Below, one piece after another: positions 56,868 through 64,000 of a stretch of DNA of 64,000 nucleotides. Position 1 is the first letter of the stretch. The number at the start of each line of letters is the position of its first letter. Under the pieces are notes generated by a model, which was not told the origin of the DNA, did not search any database, and saw nothing but the letters and a program-made list of their open reading frames with translations. A program made the position numbers and the translations under genes. The stretch is from Leptospira broomii serovar Hurstbridge str. 5399. Its GTDB lineage: Bacteria > Spirochaetota > Leptospiria > Leptospirales > Leptospiraceae. The stretch covers positions 1,041,001-1,105,000 of the forward strand of contig NZ_AHMO02000008.1 in assembly GCF_000243715.2 (NCBI RefSeq). Reading direction: 5' to 3'.

Positions 56868-57608
56868 TTATTTTTGCCAGTGACGAAACGTACCTATTTC
56901 AAGAAATCCTAATTTGTCGTAGATGCCCTTTCCCATTTTAGTCGCTTGAAGAGTAAACGGGAGTGGAGACTCATTCTCTGCTATTATCTCCACTACTAAT
57001 CTAGAGGCTATTCCTCGATTGCGATAAGATGGAGAAGTGGTGACGGAATACAATCCGATGGACTCTTGATTTTGAAATGTAAAGGCAGTGGCAACCATTT
57101 CATCTTGGAGGAAGGCGGCGTAGAAATGAAAAGCTTCGTCGGACAACGCAATACGGTATAAATCGCTCTCATCCATAGATCCAAAAGCGTCGTTGACCAA
57201 AGATAACCAAACTTGTATTTCACCGCCGTCGGTTAATCTTTTAAATGTAATGCTTGGATCCGATGGCTTTTCTTGAAGCACAAACCGATTCGAATCGGGA
57301 AGGAACATCCCAGCTTGAGATTCGTATATATTATAATTCAAACTCAATAAAGCTTCGGTTATTTCTTTATCTTCCTCCCAACTAAGAACTAGTTGATTTC
57401 CTACCGAGTGAATAAGCTCGGGTAACTCGATTAATAATCTGTTTTGCGGAAGTTGACCGGTTTTTAAAATAATTCTTCGAAGCCAGTCCGAGTATCGATT
57501 CGGAAAAAAAGAATACGTTTGCCCCCTAATCGGATCGCTTTGCGATAACTCGGAGAATCGCTTATGCAATTGGAAGTAGTTGTTAAAAACGATTTCGCGA
57601 CGATGCAT
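56868..57608 (-). CDS. GNAT-family acetyltransferase with extra N-terminal domain
   Basis: 246 residues from the ATG at 57608 (TTG two codons upstream). The C-terminal half is GNAT: YAAFLQDEMVATAFTF, then SVTTSPSYRNRGIASRLVVEIIAE as the acetyl-CoA loop, and LQATKMGKGIYDKLGFLEIG. The N-terminal half (YSFFPNRYSDWLRRIILKTG) does not match a family I know. Substrate unknown. TetR lies 36 bp upstream on the same strand. Confidence 0.85.
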   Translation of the reverse strand: MHRREIVFNNYFQLHKRFSELSQSDPIRGQTYSFFPNRYSDWLRRIILKTGQLPQNRLLIELPELIHSVGNQLVLSWEEDKEITEALLSLNYNIYESQAGMFLPDSNRFVLQEKPSDPSITFKRLTDGGEIQVWLSLVNDAFGSMDESDLYRIALSDEAFHFYAAFLQDEMVATAFTFQNQESIGLYSVTTSPSYRNRGIASRLVVEIIAENESPLPFTLQATKMGKGIYDKLGFLEIGTFRHWQK

Positions 57609-57650
57609 ATCCAAAGAAAAAATCTCGCTAAATTTCCGAACTTAATCGAA

Positions 57651-58229
57651 CTAGGACGCGATCCCTCTCCAAAGGATTTCTCCGGCGCGAAGTAAAGCTT
57701 TTTTATCTAGTTTGACGAATCCTCCCTTTGCAAGCTTTACCATACCGACAAACGCGCCGTAACATAGAGATACCAATTCCATCGAACCTAGTTCGGTTCG
57801 AACTTCTCCGCGAGATTTCGCATCCTCAAGGAATGCGGCTAAGTGCTGCATCGTTTCCGAAGTAACTTTTCTGCTTTCTTCATCCAAATAGGGAGAATGC
57901 GAATGCAATTCTAAAAATTCGAACGATTCCGGATACTCCTGATAAAAATTTCCCAATGCCTTCCATAAATGAAAAAAACGTTCTTTTGCCGATGCATTCT
58001 TGGGAAAACCCTTCTGCAACGCATCATGAAATTTTAATTTCCAAAAACGATACAACTCGTTTACGAGTTCTTCTTTGCTTTTATAATAACGATATATTGT
58101 TCCCGCTCCAATTCCCGCTTCCTTAGCGAGCTCGGGCATCGGTGTTGCCGCAAAACCTCTCTCCGTAAAGAGGCGCAGAGCAGAACTGAGAATTCTTTCT
58201 TTTTTATCCTCCGGATCTCTAACCGCCAT
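57651..58229 (-). CDS. TetR-family regulator
   Basis: 192 residues with a typical helix-turn-helix at 12-58 (RILSSALRLFTERGFAATPMPELAKEAGIGAGTIYRYYKSKEELVNELY) and a helical ligand domain. It starts after GGAAAG. It lies between murB and the GNAT gene on the same strand, and shares its shape with the TetR at 54607 (GTIYRxxxxK). The SDR palindrome is a possible target. Confidence 0.9.
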   Translation of the reverse strand: MAVRDPEDKKERILSSALRLFTERGFAATPMPELAKEAGIGAGTIYRYYKSKEELVNELYRFWKLKFHDALQKGFPKNASAKERFFHLWKALGNFYQEYPESFEFLELHSHSPYLDEESRKVTSETMQHLAAFLEDAKSRGEVRTELGSMELVSLCYGAFVGMVKLAKGGFVKLDKKALLRAGEILWRGIAS

Positions 58230-58248
58230 TTATCTTTCCATCCTTGGT

Positions 58249-59199
58249 TTATGGTACTGATCCAAAATATTCGACTTCCCTATTCAAAAGTACTCCGCAT
58301 TCTCGTTCCACTTTTTCCTGAACCGTTTTCACAAGAGTATCAACGTCGCTTGCCTTGGCGCTTCCGACATTTACGATAAAATTGCAGTGCTCCGGAGAAA
58401 TTTGCGCCCCACCTACAAGTTTACCTCTCAATCCTACTCGATCTATATATTGCCAGGCCTTTATTTCCACTCCGTTTTCGAACTTTTTTGGATTTTTGAA
58501 CATTGAACCCGCGCTCTTTTTATTCTGGGGCTGGGAAGAATTTCGTCTATCTCGCTTTTCCTTCAAAGAAGCTTCGATCTCTTCTAGATCTCCCCGTTTC
58601 AGTTGAATTAGTGCGGATAAGATGACCGAATCTTTCTTTTCCAGAAATTCCGTGAATCTGTATCCGTGAAGAATTTCCTTCGGGGTTCGTTTAATAATTT
58701 CATCGTTACGTATGAATTCTACCTCTCGAATTAAGTCGAAGAATTCCCCTCCGTAACACCCCGCATTCTGAATCACTGCTCCACCCGTCCAACCGGGAAT
58801 CGTGCTCAAAAATTCGGCGCCCGTATATCCTTTCTGCGAAATTTGTCGGAAGATCGGGGTCGTGTTTGTCGCAGCGCCGACTCGAAATAAGCCGTCGCCC
58901 AGATCGTCATATTCCTTAAATACCCCGTTTAATCGTAATACGGTTAAATCGTTAGGATGATCGGAAATCAGTACGTTCGTTCCTCCTCCTAAAATTTTCC
59001 ATGGCATTTCCAAACGGGAAAAAATCCGGAGTATTTCTTGAATCTGCTCGGCAGATTCGGGTTCGACGACGACAGGACATACTCCACCGATCTTAAACGA
59101 GCAATGTACGGAGAGGTCTACGCTTTCCCTAAATGGAATTCGCTTTTGGGAGAAGGACTCTTTTAACTCCCGAATTTGAGCTAAAGCCAGAATGGGCAC
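58249..59199 (-). CDS. murB: UDP-N-acetylenolpyruvoylglucosamine reductase
   Basis: Reduces UDP-GlcNAc-enolpyruvate to UDP-MurNAc in the cytoplasm, with FAD. 316 residues: the FAD loop [34 protein letters not shown], then SAGSMFKNP, with the catalytic Ser, and [23 protein letters not shown]. Compared with E. coli MurB it is the shorter type without the extra loop. GTG start. The TetR gene follows by 19 bp; no other mur gene is near. Confidence 0.95.
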   Translation of the reverse strand: MPILALAQIRELKESFSQKRIPFRESVDLSVHCSFKIGGVCPVVVEPESAEQIQEILRIFSRLEMPWKILGGGTNVLISDHPNDLTVLRLNGVFKEYDDLGDGLFRVGAATNTTPIFRQISQKGYTGAEFLSTIPGWTGGAVIQNAGCYGGEFFDLIREVEFIRNDEIIKRTPKEILHGYRFTEFLEKKDSVILSALIQLKRGDLEEIEASLKEKRDRRNSSQPQNKKSAGSMFKNPKKFENGVEIKAWQYIDRVGLRGKLVGGAQISPEHCNFIVNVGSAKASDVDTLVKTVQEKVERECGVLLNREVEYFGSVP

Positions 59200-59309
59200 T
59201 TTTTTCAGGTTTCCCTTAGATAATATACAGGCAAGAAAAAAGTCGGGAAGGAAAAAAACCGCTCATGCTTCGTAGGCAAGGGTCCGAACTTTCTTTTAGG
59301 AGACGGCAT

Positions 59310-59435
59310 ATGTTCTACCTACTATTGCAATCGGTATATCAGGATTATGCTTCCGGGAGATCCGACTGGGATACTTATTTTGATTCCGTCATCAACCTAG
59401 CGCTTGATCAAGAAAAGCTTGCCGGGCTAGTTTAA
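59310..59435 (+). CDS. 41-residue small protein
   Basis: ATG at 59310 follows AGGAGA with 6 bp spacing, one of the best ribosome sites in the window. The product starts MFYLLLQSVYQDYASGRSDW and ends in EKLAGLV, mixed amphipathic. Its TAA (59433-59435) overlaps the convergent coaB stop. It is likely real, but function is unknown. Confidence 0.6.
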   Translation: MFYLLLQSVYQDYASGRSDWDTYFDSVINLALDQEKLAGLV

Positions 59436-60094
59436 CGACTTCTTAGATAATCTATAAGTTGTTTAGCTATGTCTTGCTTTGAAGCGGGACCGATTTCTTT
59501 TTTCGATCCATCTTTTCCGAAAACAGTAACGCTCGTATCACGATCGCCAAAACCCGTATCCTCTTTGCTTACGTAATTTCCGACGATATAGTCCAAGTTT
59601 TTACGCTGCAATTTTCCGATTGCATGTTCTTCAAGCTTATGGGTCTCAGCGGAGAAGCCGACTAAGCGAGTATTCGCATACTTCTCCGCAGTCACTTTGG
59701 CGCTGACCGAAACCAAAATATCCGGGTTCTTAGTTAGTTCCAATGAGATAATTTCAGTCCCGTCTTCTTTCTTGATTTTAGCCTCGCTACTCAAGAGCGG
59801 ACGAAAATCCGCAGGCGCTGCGGCCATAATTAAAACGGTATTAGAGGCCATTTCGGTAAGTATCGCTTGTTGCATCTCGGAAGTGGTTTCGACGGATATT
59901 ACGCGTGCCCCTTTAGGATTTGAATATTCCGGTTGAGTCAAGCCTCGAATATAAACGATATTATCCGACCAATCCAACGCCGATTCCGCAATGCAAAAAC
60001 CCATCTTACCCGACGAAGCGTTGGAGATAAATCGGACTGGATCGATCCATTCCCGAGTCGGCCCGGAACTGATTACAATTTTCTGAATATTCAT
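59432..60094 (-). CDS. coaB: Phosphopantothenate-cysteine ligase, CoaB
   Basis: Joins phosphopantothenate and cysteine with nucleotide for coenzyme A synthesis. 220 residues, only the C-terminal CoaB half of the usual CoaBC fusion: [31 protein letters not shown] at the start, then [10 protein letters not shown] and [12 protein letters not shown], with LVGFSAET. Its ATG starts 23 bp after the coaC stop. The two are therefore separate here. Confidence 0.92.
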   Translation of the reverse strand: MNIQKIVISSGPTREWIDPVRFISNASSGKMGFCIAESALDWSDNIVYIRGLTQPEYSNPKGARVISVETTSEMQQAILTEMASNTVLIMAAAPADFRPLLSSEAKIKKEDGTEIISLELTKNPDILVSVSAKVTAEKYANTRLVGFSAETHKLEEHAIGKLQRKNLDYIVGNYVSKEDTGFGDRDTSVTVFGKDGSKKEIGPASKQDIAKQLIDYLRSR

Positions 60095-60117
60095 TTTATA
60101 TAAATCTTTAGAATCGA

Positions 60118-60654
60118 TTATACGAATTTAAGATAAGCTTCTAGAATTTTTGCCTGAATCAGGGCTATGTCGGCCAACTTTCCATATCCTTCGTCACCGC
60201 AAACGACTACACCTTCTTGAGGGTCCAGGATTTTTACGCCGTCTGCCTGTAGTAATTTCAAATTTCTTTGGGTACTCGGATGCAGAAACATATTCGGATT
60301 CATAGCTGGAGCGATCAACACCGGACAATTCGCCGCAAGATACGTGGAGGTTACAAGATCATCGGCGATTCCGTTTGCCATTTTTGCGATAATGTTCGCA
60401 GTCGCAGGTACTACCGCAAATACCGCGGCGGAATTACGTGCGTCTATATGGGCCATTCCTTGCTCATATTCGTCGACTCTAACTTTCTTTCCCGTTAGTG
60501 CCTCAAAGGTAATAGGACCGATGAATTTGGTCGCGTGCTCGGTCATAATGACCGAAACAGGATACCCTTCTTTGGTTAGATTTCGAACTAATTCGCAAGT
60601 TCTGAATGCAGCGATACTTCCCGAAACTGCAATCAAGATATCCTTCTTGTTCAT
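60118..60654 (-). CDS. coaC: Phosphopantothenoylcysteine decarboxylase, CoaC
   Basis: Decarboxylates 4'-phosphopantothenoylcysteine with FMN. 178 residues: [51 protein letters not shown] with the catalytic His in HID, and [11 protein letters not shown] (PAMN signature) followed by the Cys lid (VVCGDEG). The gene ends before the CoaB part, a split form of the usual fused dfp/coaBC. Its ATG is 36 bp after the CNNM/CorC stop. Confidence 0.93.
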   Translation of the reverse strand: MNKKDILIAVSGSIAAFRTCELVRNLTKEGYPVSVIMTEHATKFIGPITFEALTGKKVRVDEYEQGMAHIDARNSAAVFAVVPATANIIAKMANGIADDLVTSTYLAANCPVLIAPAMNPNMFLHPSTQRNLKLLQADGVKILDPQEGVVVCGDEGYGKLADIALIQAKILEAYLKFV

Positions 60655-60690
60655 GTTAATAGAATTTCCTATTTACCGGCGAGTTACAAC

Positions 60691-62022
60691 CTAAATCGCG
60701 AAAGAGGAAGGTTGCGATTGTCGAGTGAAGCGAACGGTCATAATCTTATTCCCGTCCATCTTCTCCACTCTCAATTTCCCTTCGGGAATCAGAACTTCCG
60801 TCCCTTCCTTAGGCATATCTTCCAATTTATCCAAGATAAAACCCGCGATGGTTCTTATGTCGTTCAGCGTTTCTTCTTCAATACCGGTTAGGATCTCTTT
60901 CAGCTCGTCCAATTCGGTCTCGCCGTCGATATCAAACGCATCGGGAATATCGCTAGGCACCGGATCCGTTTCATGATCGTCGGTTTCGTCCCTAATCTGG
61001 CCGAAAACTTCCTCTATGATATCTTCGAGAGTTAGCAATCCCGACACTCCGCCGTACTCGTCGATAACGATTGCCATATGTTGATTCGCGCTTCTTAATT
61101 TCTGCAGTACCTTCTCGATCGACATATTCTCGGGCACGAATATGGGGGGTTGCATGATATTCGTAACTTTCGCTTTCTTATTTCTTTTAGGGGAAGAAAG
61201 CCATGCGAGAAATGCTTGGACATGAATGATTCCGATGATCTTGTCCGTCGTTCCTTCGTAAACAGGGTATCTAGAGAAGTGATGTTCCGCAATGACCGAT
61301 AAGACTGCTTCCATGGACATATCTGCGGGAACACCCACAATACTCAATCTGTGAGTCATAACGTCCTTAGATAGATGTTCCGAAAACTGGAAAGTATTTT
61401 GGATGATCTGGAATTCTTCCTTATCGATCGTCCCTTGACGATTTTGCTCCTGAATTAAAATCATCAATTCTTCGGGAGAATGAATGATTCGATGAGCATC
61501 TTCCTTAAATCCGATCGATTTTAAAATCAGAGACGTCATTCCATTTAAGAAAAACGTAATCGGATAAAAAAGGTAATAGAAAAAGAAAATAGGAACGCTT
61601 GTTAGCAATGCGATCTGTTCCGTTTTCTGGATTGCAATCGTTTTCGGGAGCAGTTCACCCAAAAGAATATGCAAAAACGTAATTAACGCGAACGAGAGCG
61701 CAACTGCGAGACCATGAACAGTCAATTCCGAAGCCGGATATCCTATGAATCGAAAAATCAGTTCGATCCATCCGGACAAATACCCTTCCCCAACCCAGCC
61801 CAATAGAAGGCTTGCGATCGTAATGCCGACTTGGCATACGGAAAGCATGTCGTTTAACATCGATGCCGCTTTTTTTGTAAGCAGTGCGAGCGGACGATTG
61901 TCTCGAATCATCTCTTCCAAACGGGAAGGCCGAATCGATACTAGCGCGAATTCAGCGGACACAAAAAAGCCGTTTGCAAAAATAAGAATGAGAATTACGA
62001 AAAAGCCGATCGCGTCCATCAA
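60691..62022 (-). CDS. CNNM/CorC-type membrane protein (HlyC/TlyC-like)
   Basis: 443 residues. A CNNM membrane domain (about residues 1-200; four helices starting [24 protein letters not shown]), two CBS motifs at about 215-335 ([20 protein letters not shown]...[10 protein letters not shown] and [43 protein letters not shown]), and a C-terminal CorC/HlyC domain ([14 protein letters not shown]). Often annotated as hemolysin TlyC; the family is more probably magnesium- or cobalt-related transport. Confidence 0.93.
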   Translation of the reverse strand: MMDAIGFFVILILIFANGFFVSAEFALVSIRPSRLEEMIRDNRPLALLTKKAASMLNDMLSVCQVGITIASLLLGWVGEGYLSGWIELIFRFIGYPASELTVHGLAVALSFALITFLHILLGELLPKTIAIQKTEQIALLTSVPIFFFYYLFYPITFFLNGMTSLILKSIGFKEDAHRIIHSPEELMILIQEQNRQGTIDKEEFQIIQNTFQFSEHLSKDVMTHRLSIVGVPADMSMEAVLSVIAEHHFSRYPVYEGTTDKIIGIIHVQAFLAWLSSPKRNKKAKVTNIMQPPIFVPENMSIEKVLQKLRSANQHMAIVIDEYGGVSGLLTLEDIIEEVFGQIRDETDDHETDPVPSDIPDAFDIDGETELDELKEILTGIEEETLNDIRTIAGFILDKLEDMPKEGTEVLIPEGKLRVEKMDGNKIMTVRFTRQSQPSSFAI

Positions 62023-62243
62023 CGGTTCGAATTTCCGAAAAATTTTTGAATTAAGTTTGTAAGGCGGTAAGGAATAATTTTGGTCTCGTAACGACCTTGT
62101 CGGTCCGGAATTTTCCGGCTACTACTATCGGGGTCCATCTTTCTTGAGGATACTGTCCCTTAAAAACCATCCCGTGTCGAGTGTTTTGGGATGAAAAAAA
62201 TGAAAAATTCGTCGAATAGAATGCAAAACGACACAAATCTCCT

Positions 62244-64000
62244 TTATTCCAAATGTCGAACGAGTTTCAAAACTTTTGGGCCTAGGACAGAATCTCCCGT
62301 TTCGTGCGCGAATTTTTCCGCCAAACTTATGTCGGATTCCGAACTCGGATCCCAATTCGGAATATAATACATTCTATGAGTTCCTGCAGAAAGCCAAAAC
62401 CGAGTCCAATCTAGGAAATCCTCGGATTTATCGATCCAGCCGCTACCGCTTAACGAGTCCTTAGTAAATAAAATCCGATCCGGTAAATTTCGAAAATCGA
62501 TTCTTCTCTTTAACTTTCGAAAGGAAACAGAGCTCTTGCCGCAAGACCATTCGTAATCCTTTAAACCGCCTGGCGACTTTCCATAGGTCCCCAAATTCCA
62601 AACTAGCATCGCTGATTTTCCGGGAAGCAATCGGACCCCGTCGAAATATTGAGGTGTAAAGGAATGCCATTGAAGATGACCGTCGCCCTCCACGGAGGCT
62701 TTCGGAAACGGCTCCCCGCAGGAAGGGCCGAGTATTTTTTTCGCAACATCACCCTCGTCCCGTTTATCGAATCTGCGAAATAATTGAATGTCGATGTTAG
62801 GATATTCCCGCTTTAAGTACTCCACGGCCTCCACTCCGACAAGATTCAGATACACTTGTACTTTGTCTTTTTTCGAAAATGTCTCGATTGCCGTTCGGAG
62901 TGCAGACTGAGCCGAATAACTTGAAACGTTGTCCGTATTCAACTCTTTCACTTCGATTTCGGACGAATGGTCGGTGTCTTTAGAAAAGAGGTACAATTTC
63001 TTCTCTTTTTGAAATAAAGCCAAAACCGGATGGGCGACTTTTTTTAAATTCGCGTTCTTAAACGGATCGAAATCCTCCCGAGCTCGTACCGTTTCCTTGG
63101 AACGAATTTCGGACCAACTGGATTTCCACGGCTCTCGTCCAGGCGGATAAAACCCTTTGTACTTTAAAATTCTATTATGTGTTCGTATTAAAGAAAGTTC
63201 GGAAGGAGATCCTTCTTCCGCCAGATCGGAATTGGTTTCGGAATGGATCATTAGCGACAATAAATCATTAAAATATCCATGTCTCGTATAAAAATCTATC
63301 GCCGTCGTTTCCAGGTTTTTCGTTCCATAGGCAAGCGGAAGATAATTCTTAATTTCATAAATCTTATCGTCGGCATACCCCGCCGCCGCGATTTTCATCG
63401 CCTGATCTAAAAATCCTTTGACCCCGCGTGTATTTGCGGATTCACGGTGAGATAGAAAAAGACCGTTTAAGCGAATCCATTCCTCGCGATAAGACGGGTC
63501 CGTATCTTTCAGAATGCCGTAGGCCTTCGTAAATTCAATGATCGCTTTTCGTAGATTATTGGTTTTTAATTGAAGAAATCCGTGTAAGAGAGTGGCCGAA
63601 TATTCCACTCTTCTCCAGCCTTTGCTCTGTGCGAGAAAGCTTAGATCCATCGCCATTTTCGAGGCCACATCCGGCTCGTCTTCAAACAGTATTTGAATGA
63701 TCCGAAGGCGGGTAAATAGATCGTCCTCGGTTAAATTCTTGGGAGTGCTTACGGAATTGAGAGCGTCCACCGCTTTAAAGGAATTTTTGGATTTCCATAC
63801 TGCCACCGAAACCAAATCACGGGCGCTATTAATCGAAATCGGCTCGCCCAGAAACGGATGCGAAATCCGAGTAGACCAGTCCAAGAAGTCTAGGTTCAGG
63901 TAATAATCGAGAGCTTTTGCATTATCGCCGGATAAGTAGGAAAGAGCGCCCAACTTTAAATAAATTGAATTTTTATACGCTGGAGCCAATTCACCTTGTC
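62244..64000 (-). CDS. TPR-like protein, N-terminus outside the window
   Basis: The frame is open to the right edge; the TTG at 63989 is not likely the true start because in-frame codons continue before it. At least 585 residues. The N-terminal half has TPR-like helical repeats (YLKLGALSYLSGDNAKALDYYLNL, LHGFLQLKTNNLRKAIIEFTKAYGILKDT, NYLPLAYGTKNLETTAIDFYTRHGYF). The C-terminal half has beta character without a motif I recognise. It may be a CHAT-like region, but no catalytic His/Cys pair is evident. Confidence 0.7.
   Translation of the reverse strand, partial: QGELAPAYKNSIYLKLGALSYLSGDNAKALDYYLNLDFLDWSTRISHPFLGEPISINSARDLVSVAVWKSKNSFKAVDALNSVSTPKNLTEDDLFTRLRIIQILFEDEPDVASKMAMDLSFLAQSKGWRRVEYSATLLHGFLQLKTNNLRKAIIEFTKAYGILKDTDPSYREEWIRLNGLFLSHRESANTRGVKGFLDQAMKIAAAGYADDKIYEIKNYLPLAYGTKNLETTAIDFYTRHGYFNDLLSLMIHSETNSDLAEEGSPSELSLIRTHNRILKYKGFYPPGREPWKSSWSEIRSKETVRAREDFDPFKNANLKKVAHPVLALFQKEKKLYLFSKDTDHSSEIEVKELNTDNVSSYSAQSALRTAIETFSKKDKVQVYLNLVGVEAVEYLKREYPNIDIQLFRRFDKRDEGDVAKKILGPSCGEPFPKASVEGDGHLQWHSFTPQYFDGVRLLPGKSAMLVWNLGTYGKSPGGLKDYEWSCGKSSVSFRKLKRRIDFRNLPDRILFTKDSLSGSGWIDKSEDFLDWTRFWLSAGTHRMYYIPNWDPSSESDISLAEKFAHETGDSVLGPKVLKLVRHLE

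Noticed and set aside
59432..60654. Idea that coaBC is a frameshifted pseudogene
   Set aside because: Both parts are complete, keep all motifs, have own start codons and a normal intergenic gap.
1..64000. tRNA, rRNA, CRISPR arrays, insertion sequences and integrases
   Set aside because: Looked for T-loop GGTTCGAATCC-type patterns, evenly spaced short repeats and transposase or integrase-like proteins; none found.

Overview
The window looks like chromosomal DNA of a Leptospira species (Spirochaetes). This rests on lipoprotein signal peptides with loose spirochaetal lipoboxes, a DUF1554 lipoprotein plus a decayed relative, a DUF115/Maf-type protein next to a class B penicillin-binding protein, an hrcA-grpE-dnaK-dnaJ operon, and many proteins that resemble only Leptospira families. 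Base composition is moderate, so a non-interrogans species seems likely, but that is inference. I saw no rRNA, tRNA, insertion sequence, prophage or CRISPR array.

Layout. 1-5959: a truncated exported-protein gene, a small zinc-binding protein, a lipoprotein, a glycerophosphodiesterase, an outer-membrane-like protein, a phasin-like protein, PPK2 and DUF2804. 6044-9217: a divergent MocR regulator/aminotransferase pair, then a second phasin-like paralogue with the same twin upstream motif as the first. 9482-14467: DUF2892 protein, Maf-like protein, PBP and signal peptidase I, with a pair of 165-bp direct repeats between the last two. 14770-19689: a forward cluster with an SPFH-SHOCT protein, threonine synthase, a GHKL-ATPase-like protein and a tail-anchored protein. 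19922-24604: DUF1508 protein, adenylate cyclase, leuS and a zinc-ribbon protein. 24907-28181: a LolD/FtsX-type ABC exporter. 28191-28828: a tandem 205-bp repeat running into a small Cys-rich secreted protein gene. 28910-36325: DUF2721, GNAT, yqgE, a Gfo/Idh/MocA oxidoreductase and the heat-shock operon behind a perfect CIRCE element.

36709-43318: a chemotaxis receptor without a periplasmic sensor but with a C-terminal STAS/SEC14-like domain, ppnP, a candidate ydaO-type cyclic-di-AMP riboswitch ahead of a CPA2 cation/H+ antiporter and a USP-like partner, and a chromate transporter. 43567-49651: a seven-repeat FG-GAP lipoprotein, an AgmX/PglI-like protein, a DUF1554 lipoprotein, DUF1554 debris and a large unknown protein. 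49895-59199: gpmI, then an accessory stretch with PadR, a fatty-acid hydroxylase, DUF3147, a haloalkane dehalogenase, two TetR regulators, an SDR and a GNAT, ending at murB. 59310-64000: a 41-residue small ORF, separate coaB and coaC genes, a CNNM/CorC membrane protein and a TPR-like gene that runs off the window.

The strongest regulatory signals are the riboswitch, the CIRCE element, the paired GTGC-N3-GCAC motifs of the two phasin genes (which also satisfy the sigma-54 GG-N10-GC rule), the MocR direct repeats, a PadR-adjacent palindrome and several long perfect inverted repeats at starts or between genes.
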